From UBA2136 sp047635695 (lineage in GTDB: Bacteria > Pseudomonadota > Alphaproteobacteria > UBA2136), in contig JBLILN010000006.1 in the NCBI GenBank assembly GCA_047635695.1, forward strand, positions 26,763 through 90,762: a stretch of DNA of 64,000 bases, read 5' to 3'. Position numbers and translations under genes: made by a program. Under the pieces are notes generated by a model. It did not search any database. It worked only from the letters and a program-made list of their open reading frames with translations, and was not told the origin of the DNA. Shown here piece after piece: positions 8,673 to 16,702 of the stretch. Each line of letters opens with the position of its first letter. The stretch's first letter is position 1.

Positions 8673-9405
8673 AAAAGGCCAACGCATTGCCAAATTTATG
8701 GCTGCTGCGGGCTTATGCTCACGCCGTGAAGCTGAGCGCTGGATTACCGACGGACACGTTAAAGTAAATGGTGTACGTATTGACTCACCTGCGCTGAATG
8801 TCACAGAAGATGATTCCGTTATGGTGAAGGGCGATGTGGTTAAAATCTCAAGCAAGAAGCCACGCCTCTTCCGCTTAAACAAACCACGTGGCTACATATG
8901 CACGAACATTGACCCAGAGGGCCGTAAGACCGTTTTTGAGCTTATCCCTAAGGGTTTACCGCGCCTTATCAGCGTTGGTCGCTTAGACCTTGATTCAGAA
9001 GGTGTCATCCTGTTTACAGATACGCCAAGCCTCGCCGATAAAATGATGAAACCGAGTGCTAAAATTGAACGTATTTACCGTGTACGTATTGACGGTAACC
9101 TCAGCCTTGACCAAGTCAAAGCGCTTGAAAAAGGTGTGAAGCATGAAGGCATTCAATACCAAGGCGTTAAGGTACAAGTTGAAGGCGAACAAACGGGCCG
9201 TAACTCATGGATTATCCTGACTTTAACAGAAGGTAAAAACCGTGAAATTCGTAATATTATGCGTGCCATTGGTTTAAATGTATCAAGGCTAAAACGTACG
9301 TCATACGGTGGTTTTGAACTAGGTAAGCTTCCACGTGGTTTGGTCGATGAAGTGCCTTACGCCGTGAGTAAAGCAGTTTTAAAAACAATGGATATTGAGA
9401 TATAA
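8650..9405 (+). CDS. rluB: 23S rRNA pseudouridine synthase, RluB/RsuA family
   Basis: Isomerises a uridine in large-subunit (RluB) or small-subunit (RsuA) rRNA. The N-terminal S4 RNA-binding domain (RIAKFMAAAGLCSRREAERWI, then GHVKVNG) spans about 11-70. The catalytic Asp lies in GRLDLDSEGVILFT. KNREIRNIMRAIG and VSRLKRTSYG are conserved C-terminal motifs. The domain order and 251 residues fit RluB best. The start ATG lies inside the preceding gene and rsmD follows after 1 nt, so this is a tight amidotransferase-rluB-rsmD operon joining two ribosome-modifying enzymes. Confidence 0.93.
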   Translation: MPQNDTDKKGQRIAKFMAAAGLCSRREAERWITDGHVKVNGVRIDSPALNVTEDDSVMVKGDVVKISSKKPRLFRLNKPRGYICTNIDPEGRKTVFELIPKGLPRLISVGRLDLDSEGVILFTDTPSLADKMMKPSAKIERIYRVRIDGNLSLDQVKALEKGVKHEGIQYQGVKVQVEGEQTGRNSWIILTLTEGKNREIRNIMRAIGLNVSRLKRTSYGGFELGKLPRGLVDEVPYAVSKAVLKTMDIEI

Positions 9406-9406
9406 A

Positions 9407-9955
9407 ATGGCCGTTAAAGTAATTTCAGGCTACTACGGTGGCCGCAACCTCGAAACACCTGAAGCCCGCAGTGACAATAGCCCTGTAAGGCCCACAAAAG
9501 CACGTGTGCGTGAGGCTGGTTTTAACATGATATTCAGCCGTATGGACTTTGCCGACAGCAAGTGTTTTGACCTGTACTGCGGCAGTGGCGCTGCAGGTAT
9601 CGAAGCCTTGTCACGCGGGGCTGAACACGTTACGTTTGTTGACATTGACACCAAATGGGCAGAAAAAAACATCAACACTTGCCGCGTAGGCAGTGAGCAA
9701 TATAAGGTGAAGCGCGGCAACGTTTTAAGCTTCCACAGTCATGAAAAAGCCGACCTTGTTTTAGCCGACCCCCCTTATGGTGAAGGCCTTGCCGAAAAAA
9801 CACTGGAAAACAAAGACCAGTTTGGTAAAAAAGGTTCGCTCTGGTTGCTAGAGGTTGAAAGCAGATTACGTCTTGAGCCTGAAAAATACGGCTTCGATAT
9901 CCTTAAAAACAAGAAGTACGGCAAAAGCACACTTTGGTTGTTAGAACAGCTATAA
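9407..9955 (+). CDS. rsmD: 16S rRNA (guanine966-N2)-methyltransferase RsmD
   Basis: SAM-dependent methylation of G966 in the small subunit. Motif I is DLYCGSGAAGIEALSRGA, the acidic end of beta-2 is FVDID and the catalytic motif IV is ADPPYGEG. The N-terminal SGYYGGRNLETP and RPTKARVREAGFNM segments are characteristic. The 182-residue product starts at the ATG just after the rluB stop. A TTG four codons upstream is less likely. It is the last gene of the operon and is followed by a weak terminator and then an unusual repeat array. Confidence 0.94.
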   Translation: MAVKVISGYYGGRNLETPEARSDNSPVRPTKARVREAGFNMIFSRMDFADSKCFDLYCGSGAAGIEALSRGAEHVTFVDIDTKWAEKNINTCRVGSEQYKVKRGNVLSFHSHEKADLVLADPPYGEGLAEKTLENKDQFGKKGSLWLLEVESRLRLEPEKYGFDILKNKKYGKSTLWLLEQL

Positions 9956-9978
9956 AACTATCTATAACGCCTAAATAT

Positions 9979-10007
9979 TACAACCAAAAGTTGAATGCGG
10001 TTGTTTT
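9979..10007 (+). terminator. candidate terminator of rluB-rsmD
   Basis: ACAACC ... GGTTGT with a 13-nt loop followed by TTTTT, 24 nt past the rsmD stop. Confidence 0.55.
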
Positions 10008-10012
10008 TGATG

Positions 10013-10089
10013 GAATTAAGCAGGAACAGAAGGCGAACCTAAGTGGAATACCAGAGGAATAGAAGCGGAACCAAAATCGAATTAACCCC
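10013..10089 (+). repeat. seven 11-nt units beginning GAA, exact period
   Basis: GAA recurs at 10013, 10024, 10035, 10046, 10057, 10068 and 10079 without a single spacing error. The units are otherwise variable, with a weak consensus GAAYNNAAGNG. The array fills part of the 335-bp gene-free stretch 9956-10290. The remainder (10090-10240) shows no gene or clear structure, and the minus-strand reading frame across it does not look like a protein. Confidence 0.75.
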
Positions 10090-10240
10090 CTTTTAGGCGC
10101 CAAAATACAACCTATGGTTTGTAAAAGTAACTCCCTTATACCCTCTCTACACATTAAGGTGGAATGGCACAATAAAAACATTGTCGACAGTTCTGTTCTT
10201 TGCCGCACAAAATAACCGTTAAACAAACGCTCACGTATAC

Positions 10241-10273
10241 AAAAAAAACACCCCTTGAAAAAGAGGTGTTTTA
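10241..10273 (-). terminator. terminator of the gene at 10291-10956
   Basis: AACACC-type stem with a GAAA-rich loop, a T8 run on the minus strand and T4 on the plus strand. It probably works in both directions. Confidence 0.8.
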
Positions 10274-10290
10274 TCGTTTAATGACTTTCG

Positions 10291-10956
10291 TTATTGAAGC
10301 TTTGCATTTTTTATAACCACGCCTGCATTTGCAGCGCTTTCTCCTATGGCGGTTACAGTGCGAAGGGCTTTGTCTGTTTTTAAAATATAACCAGCATCAT
10401 CAGACGCGAGCGCCGTTTCAAGCATACGTTGACATTTTAGTTGATTATCATCATCTAAAAGCGGAAACGAATACTTTTTAATTTTGGTAAAGCTTACTTC
10501 AATATCCGCTTTTAAACAGACCATTCTATCGGCTTCATGTTGCGCCTTGTACTTCCAGCGAAACAACATAAAAACAACAAAAGCTGTTATAAACATCATT
10601 AAAAACGGTGCGAATACTACTAAAAAAGGTTGATTAATGTGAGCAACAAACATAGGAAGAATTGTTGCACAGAAAAGCATGAATGATAATACATACTGTC
10701 CCATAGGTGCATGTATACCCGTTATTTTATATTTATAAAGCCACTGACCAGCAAAAACAAATGCCAGTACGTAACCTAATAAAAAAGCTGAGAAATACGT
10801 TAAACTAACGACACTTTTCGGTAAGTTTTCGACCGTGACAGGTGGTGTAACAAGCTTAAAAACAGCAATTACTGTCAAAAACATTAAAACAATAGCGCCA
10901 TTAAATAAATATTCAAATATAGCCGTGTTTTTGTATAAGGGGTATTTTTTAGACAT
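10291..10956 (-). CDS. four-helix membrane protein, unknown function
   Basis: A 221-residue protein I do not recognise. Hydrophobic segments lie at about 15-35, 48-72, 85-105 and 112-132, followed by a soluble C-terminal half with several charged helices and two Cys. The gene is isolated, with a near-consensus promoter, a hairpin leader and its own terminator. That is the layout shared by many lineage-specific genes in this window. The start ATG follows GGAG with a 9-nt spacing. Confidence 0.7.
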   Translation of the reverse strand: MSKKYPLYKNTAIFEYLFNGAIVLMFLTVIAVFKLVTPPVTVENLPKSVVSLTYFSAFLLGYVLAFVFAGQWLYKYKITGIHAPMGQYVLSFMLFCATILPMFVAHINQPFLVVFAPFLMMFITAFVVFMLFRWKYKAQHEADRMVCLKADIEVSFTKIKKYSFPLLDDDNQLKCQRMLETALASDDAGYILKTDKALRTVTAIGESAANAGVVIKNAKLQ

Positions 10957-11025
10957 AAAGATGTTCTCCAGAGTGTGCGGGCGAAATGCCCAAAAAAGAT
11001 AAAGATGTTTCTTTTAACTGAATAT

Positions 11026-11054
11026 TTTATACGCATTCATCCAAGCAATGTCAA
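11026..11054 (-). promoter_or_regulatory. near-consensus sigma70 promoter
   Basis: Minus-strand TTGACA, exactly 17 bp, TATAAA, about 70 bp upstream of the start at 10956. The leader then contains a GGGC-ATTTC-GCCC hairpin and a CTCTGGAG palindrome covering the ribosome site. Confidence 0.8.
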
Positions 11055-11125
11055 GGTGTATACATAGTAGATTTACAGACCTAAAATTTGAACGTACTCA
11101 TATATATAGCACCAGATTTTTTTTA

Positions 11126-11171
11126 ATAGGGCAAGTAGAAGTTACCATTGAGGCAATAGCAATTTGAAAAA
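11126..11171 (+). repeat. dispersed hairpin element, degenerate copy G
   Basis: GTAGAAGTTACC-attga-GGCAAT followed by agCAaTTTGAaAAAG aligns with copy F (GTTGCC-gctta-GGCAATGACATTTGATAAAG). The stem has one mismatch. It lies 20 nt past the 3' end of the amidotransferase gene at 11192. This is the weakest copy of the family. Confidence 0.45.
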
Positions 11172-11191
11172 GAAAAAACAAACAACTTAGA

Positions 11192-11899
11192 TTATTCTGT
11201 GAATAGGCGTGCAATGAATTTATCGAGCCAATTGTGTACAGGTGCTAAATGAAGTGCTGCCTCGTCTAAACATGCGTGCATTGGCTTGGCACATACTGGT
11301 AGGCTATCACTTTGAATATCACGCATATACCAAGCAGATATAACCTCTTCGGTCACTTCGGGGTGGAATTGTACACCATAAACTTTATCCGCAAACTTCA
11401 CACCTTGTTCGTGGTAATATTCGCCAGAAATAAGGCGGTCGCAACCGTCACCTAATGTGTAGGTATCCCCGTGCCAGCTAAAACCTTTTTGACCCGCAAG
11501 TTCATGGCCAAAAGTATGGTCTGTATGGTCCATGTTTAAATCCCGAAAACCGACGCAAAAACCTTTATCGCCCACAAAAACATCACCCCTGTGTACATGT
11601 GCCAACATTTGACAGCCAAGGCAAATACCAAAGACAGGTTTACCCGCCTTTATCATAATTTCAACCCATGTCATTTCAACATCAAGGCAAGCATGTTCGT
11701 CACGTTCATACACACCCATAGGACCACCCATTAAAATAACACCGTCAAAGGCTTCTGTGCCTGTGGGGGCTTTATCCCCCTTTGCCAGTTGTATAATTTT
11801 CCATGACAGGTTTGACTTTGCCAAGGCTGTTTGTAACGCACCAAGGCGCGGCGTACTACCGTGGCTAAAAATAGCGATACATCTTTGTTTTACTGTCAT
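11192..11899 (-). CDS. class I glutamine amidotransferase (GMP-synthase-like, stand-alone)
   Basis: A glutaminase-type domain of 235 residues without a synthase partner. It has the nucleophile Cys in GICLGCQML, His and Glu in GVQFHPEVT, and the oxyanion segment GVILMGGPMGVYE. Stand-alone members of this family hydrolyse gamma-glutamyl compounds or act as repair amidases. The exact substrate is not evident. It is transcribed in the same direction as mutL, with a 37-bp gap, and may share its mRNA. Confidence 0.88.
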   Translation of the reverse strand: MTVKQRCIAIFSHGSTPRLGALQTALAKSNLSWKIIQLAKGDKAPTGTEAFDGVILMGGPMGVYERDEHACLDVEMTWVEIMIKAGKPVFGICLGCQMLAHVHRGDVFVGDKGFCVGFRDLNMDHTDHTFGHELAGQKGFSWHGDTYTLGDGCDRLISGEYYHEQGVKFADKVYGVQFHPEVTEEVISAWYMRDIQSDSLPVCAKPMHACLDEAALHLAPVHNWLDKFIARLFTE

Positions 11900-11936
11900 T
11901 TTTTAATGCTGTTCTTTAAATTTCAATATTGTCATT

Positions 11937-13736
11937 TTATCGACGACCAAATAGGCGTTCAATATCGGCCGTTTGCAGTTCCACATAAGTAGGCCTACCG
12001 TGGTTACACTGCGCCGAATTGGGCGTTGTCTCCATATCGCGTAAAATGGCATTCATGTCGGCCACACTTAATTTTCTGTTGGCGCGGATACTACCATGAC
12101 AAGCCATGGTACTTAAAAAGTCTTCAAGTTTTTCTTGGATAGTTGTTTCTTTTTTCATATTGCGCAGGTCTTCTACAATATCCAAAAGTAATTGTTTAGC
12201 ATTCATTTCGCCCAAAATGGCGGGTGTGGCGCGCACAGAAATAGCTTCGGGGCCAAACTGTTCAATTTCAAGACCAAAAACCAAAAGGTCATCGGTACGT
12301 GCCAACAAGTTGTCGACATCTACAGGTTTAAGCTCGACAATTTCAGGCAATAACAAGGCTTGTCTTTCCACATGGCCGCTTAAAATTTGTGATTTAAAAC
12401 GCTCGTATACCAAACGTTCATGGGCGGCATGCTGGTCGACCACAATCATACTGTTGGCTGTTTGTGATACAATATACGTGCCATGAAGTTGCGCTAAAGC
12501 AGCCCCCATAGGGTGATCGACAAAAGACGTACGGGATATTTCGGCAGCCTGTTCGTCTTGGTTTATTTCAGGGCGCTGGAAGTTAAACGCTGTTGCATTT
12601 TCCGCAACAGATCGACCTTCTGACATAGGCATACTTGAACGTTGCGTATAGTCAAACTGTGGTGTTTGCGGTAATACTTTGGCTTCAAAACGGTTTAAGG
12701 CTTGCGCACCCGGTGTTGTACTCACTTGTGTACTGTATTCATCTAAGGCTTGGCGCACACAGGTGCGGATCATACCAAAAACGTCACGGCCATTTTTAAA
12801 ACGCACTTCGGCTTTTGCCGGGTGAACGTTCACGTCAATATCCGTCGTTGGTACCTCAATAAACAGCACAGCCGCAGGGTGACGTCCCACATGTAATAAA
12901 TCATGATAGGCATTTTTAAGCGCCATAATCAGTAATTTATCCTTCACAGGGCGGCCATTAATATACATGTATTGGCGCCTTGTGGTCGATAAATTATAAG
13001 TGGGTAAACTGGCAAAACCTTTAATAGACATATCGCCACGGTCAAGGCTTAAACCAACGGCATTGCTGGTAAAATCACGCCCCATAAAGCTTGAAAGACG
13101 GGGTAGCATGTCATCTAGTAGGTCACTTTCAGCACGGGCGAAGCGAATAACCTCGTCACCGTCGCTTGATAATTTAAAGCTCACTTGTGGGTTGGCCAAG
13201 GCCAAACGCACAACAACGTCGGTAATATGTTCCATTTCTGTGCGCTTGGCTTTTAAGAACTTTAAGCGCGCAGGCGTGTTATAAAAGAGATCAACCACGT
13301 CGATGGTTGTACCTTCATTTCGGGCTGCAGGTTCAATTTGCATATTTTTACCGCCGTCTCCATAGATACGCCAGGCTTCTGTACTGCCTTGCACCTTAGA
13401 AGATATAGAAAAACGAGAAACTGAAGCCATGGAAGGCAAAGCTTCGCCCCTAAAACCAAAGGAATTGATATTAAAAAGGTCGTCTGTTACAGCAATTTTT
13501 GACGTGGCGTGACGTTCAAGTGCAAGGGGAAGTTGGTCTTTACTGATACCACTACCATTGTCTTTCACTGAAATGCGCTTGAGGCCATATTCGTCAATGG
13601 ACACTTCAATATCTGTCGCACCTGCGTCGAGAGAATTTTCGACCAATTCTTTAATGACCGAGGCCGGGCGTTCTACCACCTCACCGGCAGCAATTTGGTT
13701 GGCTAAAAACTCTGGTAAAATTTGTATTTTTTTCAT
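11937..13736 (-). CDS. mutL: DNA mismatch repair protein MutL (endonuclease type)
   Basis: Couples MutS mismatch recognition to strand incision. The N-terminal GHKL ATPase has NxxDAGA (ENSLDAGATDI), DNGSGI and GFRGEALPSM. The C-terminal dimerisation domain carries DQHAAHERLVYE near residue 434, an exact fit to the metal-dependent nuclease motif DQHA(X)2E(X)4E. CNHGRPT and FGRR near the end complete the site. So this MutL should nick DNA itself, as in organisms without MutH. Length 599 is normal. The linker at about 335-410 is glutamine-rich and variable. Confidence 0.96.
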   Translation of the reverse strand: MKKIQILPEFLANQIAAGEVVERPASVIKELVENSLDAGATDIEVSIDEYGLKRISVKDNGSGISKDQLPLALERHATSKIAVTDDLFNINSFGFRGEALPSMASVSRFSISSKVQGSTEAWRIYGDGGKNMQIEPAARNEGTTIDVVDLFYNTPARLKFLKAKRTEMEHITDVVVRLALANPQVSFKLSSDGDEVIRFARAESDLLDDMLPRLSSFMGRDFTSNAVGLSLDRGDMSIKGFASLPTYNLSTTRRQYMYINGRPVKDKLLIMALKNAYHDLLHVGRHPAAVLFIEVPTTDIDVNVHPAKAEVRFKNGRDVFGMIRTCVRQALDEYSTQVSTTPGAQALNRFEAKVLPQTPQFDYTQRSSMPMSEGRSVAENATAFNFQRPEINQDEQAAEISRTSFVDHPMGAALAQLHGTYIVSQTANSMIVVDQHAAHERLVYERFKSQILSGHVERQALLLPEIVELKPVDVDNLLARTDDLLVFGLEIEQFGPEAISVRATPAILGEMNAKQLLLDIVEDLRNMKKETTIQEKLEDFLSTMACHGSIRANRKLSVADMNAILRDMETTPNSAQCNHGRPTYVELQTADIERLFGRR

Positions 13737-13905
13737 AAGCTAAAACATACCCTAAAACGTTTATTATTTAAATGATAAATTCATATTTTATTGACAAATT
13801 AAGGTCTTATGCATACAGTTTACCGTATAAACAAGCCATATCCACTTTTTTGGCGAGAAACACTCATCCTTTTTATGTTTAAAAATACCCTCGGAGGTAT
13901 ATTTT

Positions 13906-14289
13906 ATGACTATTTCAAAATACAATTTATTAAAAATTGAATCGAATAACACTGTACTTTTTATTGATAGTAATAAAGCAGGTGCTTTTGATGGTTTTTT
14001 ACAGCAAGAGCATGCACTTATTGCGCAGGCTATTATTCAAAACTTATCTCTACATGAAAAATGTTACCCCAACTCAAGTACAAGCATTATATCCTTTATA
14101 GGGGATATGCCAGATACAGAATACAGCTTGCATACGCAAACATGTAAAGTAACACTTTTAAACAGCAAAACCATTAAAGTTACATCTATATTCCCTTGCC
14201 CATCTGATGATGCCCAGCAAATAGCTGAAAATTTAAACCGGCCATCCACCCATTTATGGGGGCAAGTTACACCCAAAGTTTACATCTAA
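13906..14289 (+). CDS. 127-residue protein of unknown function, tandem paralogue of the next gene
   Basis: Not recognised. It is a soluble protein with a central IIQNLSLHEKCYPN helix and a C-terminal TIKVTSIFPCPSDDAQQI segment. The next gene also codes for 127 residues and aligns along its length (IDxx...HALIAQAI with YIDE...KKAIASI; TSIFPCPSDDAQQI with QTLFSASEPHNEQI), so the two are tandem duplicates. The start ATG follows ATACC-CTCGGA-GGTAT, a hairpin that holds the ribosome site GGAGG. No signal peptide or membrane segment is visible. Confidence 0.6.
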   Translation: MTISKYNLLKIESNNTVLFIDSNKAGAFDGFLQQEHALIAQAIIQNLSLHEKCYPNSSTSIISFIGDMPDTEYSLHTQTCKVTLLNSKTIKVTSIFPCPSDDAQQIAENLNRPSTHLWGQVTPKVYI

Positions 14290-14308
14290 CCTTTTGGAGG
14301 TTACCTTT

Positions 14309-14692
14309 ATGAAAACATTACCTGCATTTAAAATTCAAACACAAAAAACGGCCTTTCACGGCACTCTTATTTATATAGATGAAGACGTGTTATTGCCCAC
14401 ACATTATTTTTCCCCCGAGGAAAAAAAGGCCATCGCTAGCATACATGCAGACCATATTCAGGACTACGCCACAAAAGGTTTGATCATGCCCATCATTATT
14501 ATTTTAAACATGGGTGTTAATGCTATTGTAAGCGACGGCAGCTGTATATCACGTCAGTCTATTTTTACAAAAGAAAATGGTGGTACAGTTGATGTGCAAA
14601 CGCTTTTTAGCGCCTCTGAACCGCATAATGAGCAGATAAAACCATGTAATGCCATTCGTTATATTCGTTTTAATGGCGTTACTTATGTCTAA
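14309..14692 (+). CDS. 127-residue protein of unknown function, tandem paralogue of the previous gene
   Basis: Not recognised. The start is the ATG at 14309, preceded by AACCT-TTTGG-AGGTT, a hairpin enclosing the Shine-Dalgarno. A TTG five codons upstream is not needed. A hydrophobic stretch LIMPIIIILNMGVNAIV (about 57-73) may be a buried strand rather than a membrane helix. It lies 19 bp after its paralogue and is followed by a good terminator, so the two form a two-gene unit inserted between mutL and pgi. Confidence 0.6.
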   Translation: MKTLPAFKIQTQKTAFHGTLIYIDEDVLLPTHYFSPEEKKAIASIHADHIQDYATKGLIMPIIIILNMGVNAIVSDGSCISRQSIFTKENGGTVDVQTLFSASEPHNEQIKPCNAIRYIRFNGVTYV

Positions 14693-14705
14693 TATCGACT
14701 GTATT

Positions 14706-14733
14706 AAAAGTGTCCTTTCGGGCACTTTTTTAT
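14706..14733 (+). terminator. terminator of the 13906-14692 gene pair
   Basis: AAAAGTGTCC TTTC GGGCACTTTTTTA. The sequence just after it, TTTTTTATGTCTG, recurs after other accessory-gene terminators in this window. Confidence 0.9.
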
Positions 14734-14840
14734 GTCTGAAGCTTGATTTTTAGACAAGGCATGCGTATATACAGGGTATACATATACATCTTTCTTTACT
14801 TTTACACCACAACAACCCTTTTGGGTTAAGGACTTTTAAC

Positions 14841-15170
14841 ATGGTAACTTTACCTGTAAATTCTATTAGTATTTTTATACGCAACGCAACCGACAAAGAC
14901 ATCGTTAATCTAAACCGCCTTTTATTGACGGAAATTATGCATTCTGAAAATGCTGATTTATTTAGCGGTTATCGTATCCATCAAAAAGACAGCCTCCCGA
15001 CAGATGAAAGCAAGTACACTGAAATGCTTTTTGAATTTGAGAAGGCAACAAACTATCAATGGAAAGCAAAATCGTACTTTATTGGCCGTTGTTTATATGG
15101 GTCTGCCGTTTTAAATGGCTTAGACATATACCCACAATTCAAAGTCAGCACACAATATATTGAAGTTTAA
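14841..15170 (+). CDS. 109-residue protein of unknown function
   Basis: Not recognised. A soluble protein with a charged central part (TDESKYTEMLFEFEKATNYQW) and an aromatic C-terminus. It has its own leader (AACCC-TTTT-GGGTT hairpin directly in front of the AAGGA ribosome site) and its own terminator. It therefore forms a complete small expression unit between mutL and pgi. Its end, FKVSTQYIEV, faintly resembles the ends of the two preceding proteins, but that is too short to claim homology. Confidence 0.55.
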   Translation: MVTLPVNSISIFIRNATDKDIVNLNRLLLTEIMHSENADLFSGYRIHQKDSLPTDESKYTEMLFEFEKATNYQWKAKSYFIGRCLYGSAVLNGLDIYPQFKVSTQYIEV

Positions 15171-15182
15171 AGCGATTTAATA

Positions 15183-15212
15183 AAGCCTCCTTTTAGGAGG
15201 CTTTATTTTTGT
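15183..15212 (+). terminator. terminator of the gene at 14841-15170
   Basis: AAAGCCTCC TTTTA GGAGGCTTT followed by ATTTTT. Its downstream edge runs straight into dispersed element A. Confidence 0.9.
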
Positions 15213-15213
15213 G

Positions 15214-15284
15214 GGTATATATTTATTTTTTTAGCAGAGTAGTGGACATACTACGTCCATGACATGCGCTAAAAATAAAATAGA
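15214..15284 (+). repeat. dispersed hairpin element, copy A
   Basis: GTATATATTTATTTTTTTAG then CAGAGTAG matches copy E (GTATGTTTTTGTTTTCTAGC, AGGGAAG). It is followed by the hairpin TGGAC-atactac-GTCCA and the conserved TGACAT. An alternative GTAGT/ACTAC pairing overlaps the same hairpin. The element ends 7 nt before the pgi stop codon. Confidence 0.65.
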
Positions 15285-15290
15285 TACCGC

Positions 15291-16568
15291 TTAAGCCTGA
15301 ATACTGCGGGTAAGATAGTCCATTGTCCGCTTCTTCCCTTCTTCAACCCCTGGCTGGTCCCATGTATTGACGTCTAGTAATATACCTGCGACAGCTGTTT
15401 CGAGCATGAAGTGCATAAGCAATGCACCAAGCACTTTTTCATCGAGTTTTTCTGTATAAAATGTACGGACAGGCACGGCATTATCATTAAGTGCATCCGC
15501 CGTACCGTGGGCTTGGTTATACATTAATTTACCGAGGTTAAGGCCGTCTAAATAGGGCTCTTCGACCAGTGCGGCAAATTGGCTTTTTATTGTACGGCCT
15601 TCATCGCTGCAATCTGGCAAAATAATACTCACAACTTTGTCTTTTGGCCCTTCCATCAGCATTTGCAAGGCGCTGTGCTGATCAGTACTGCCAACAGCTG
15701 GCACGGGTGTTGTACCCTTACCTTCTTTACCTAAACTTTCTGCCCAAAGCTGTACGTACCAATCACTCATTGACTGTAAACGGTCGCTATAAGGCATCAT
15801 ATAGTGAATAGAACGCCCCATTTCACCTGCTTTAACGGCAAAAGCGGCACCATAGGTAGCTTGTGAAGTAAGAGGGTCTTGATAAAATTCATGCAGTACT
15901 TCTGCTGCACCTGCACGCAAGTCAGCCACGTTCAAACCTGCCATAATAGCTGGTAATATACCCACCAATGAAAGCACTGTGAAACGACCGCCAATGTCTT
16001 TTGCATGGTTAAGTGTTGGAATTTCATACTCTGTTAAGAAGGCACGAAGTGGGCTATCTTTATCTTCTGTAATGCCCAACATATGCAATGAAAGTGGTAA
16101 TTTCTGCTGCGTAAAGGCGTCGGCCAATAGCAGTGTTTGTGACAAGGTTTCAATAGTACCGCCCGATTTACTGACAGATATAACCACCGTTTTTTCGAGT
16201 GGGACAGCGTTGATGAGTTGCTCCATTGTAAAAGGATCTACATTATCTAGGAAGTGTAACTTCACTTTTGTTTTGGCAAATTTACCCATAAAGGAAACAA
16301 GTGTTTGCGCCCCTAACGAAGAACCACCCACACCTAAGAAAATGGCATGCTCAAAGTTTTCAGCCCAACTTTCAGCCAGAGCTTCAAGCCCTACCAAGTC
16401 TTCTTGTTGTTCACAAACTGTAAAGCCTGGGAACATGCCGGCTTTTAAAGCCTCTGTAAAGGCGCCAATTTTTTCGACCTTTGCATGAATGTCGTCCAAA
16501 AGGGTTTTTCTTGTGAGGGATAATGTGCCAAGGGCTGTCATATCATCATAGCGATACAAATTCGTCAT
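15291..16568 (-). CDS. pgi: glucose-6-phosphate isomerase, short (Bacillus-like) type
   Basis: Interconverts glucose-6-phosphate and fructose-6-phosphate. SIS-fold motifs are GVGGSSLGAQ, SVSKSGGTIETL, DIGGRFTVLSLVGILP and GSTDQHSALQMLMEGP, the last with the catalytic His region. The 425-residue length and motif spacing match the compact Pgi of Firmicutes rather than the roughly 550-residue form common in proteobacteria. It is a single gene with no separate terminator; dispersed element A lies immediately after the stop. Confidence 0.94.
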   Translation of the reverse strand: MTNLYRYDDMTALGTLSLTRKTLLDDIHAKVEKIGAFTEALKAGMFPGFTVCEQQEDLVGLEALAESWAENFEHAIFLGVGGSSLGAQTLVSFMGKFAKTKVKLHFLDNVDPFTMEQLINAVPLEKTVVISVSKSGGTIETLSQTLLLADAFTQQKLPLSLHMLGITEDKDSPLRAFLTEYEIPTLNHAKDIGGRFTVLSLVGILPAIMAGLNVADLRAGAAEVLHEFYQDPLTSQATYGAAFAVKAGEMGRSIHYMMPYSDRLQSMSDWYVQLWAESLGKEGKGTTPVPAVGSTDQHSALQMLMEGPKDKVVSIILPDCSDEGRTIKSQFAALVEEPYLDGLNLGKLMYNQAHGTADALNDNAVPVRTFYTEKLDEKVLGALLMHFMLETAVAGILLDVNTWDQPGVEEGKKRTMDYLTRSIQA

Positions 16569-16702
16569 AAAAATGCCTTACTTATCAAAGTTAATTTATA
16601 TTCATTATATGTGGAAGCGAAATATACAGAGTACATGCGCACCGCAAAAGTTAAACAAAAGAATAATAACGTACAGATAAGTACCTTATAAGACTTTCAA
16701 GG

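Noticed and set aside
10013..10089. The 11-nt GAA array as a CRISPR or simple satellite
   Set aside because: The units are too short, only the GAA is invariant, and there are no repeat-spacer features or cas genes.
9978..10226. An 82-codon minus-strand frame across the gap after rsmD
   Set aside because: It is rich in Cys, Phe and Leu without a plausible protein pattern, and it overlaps the GAA repeat array and the rsmD terminator.
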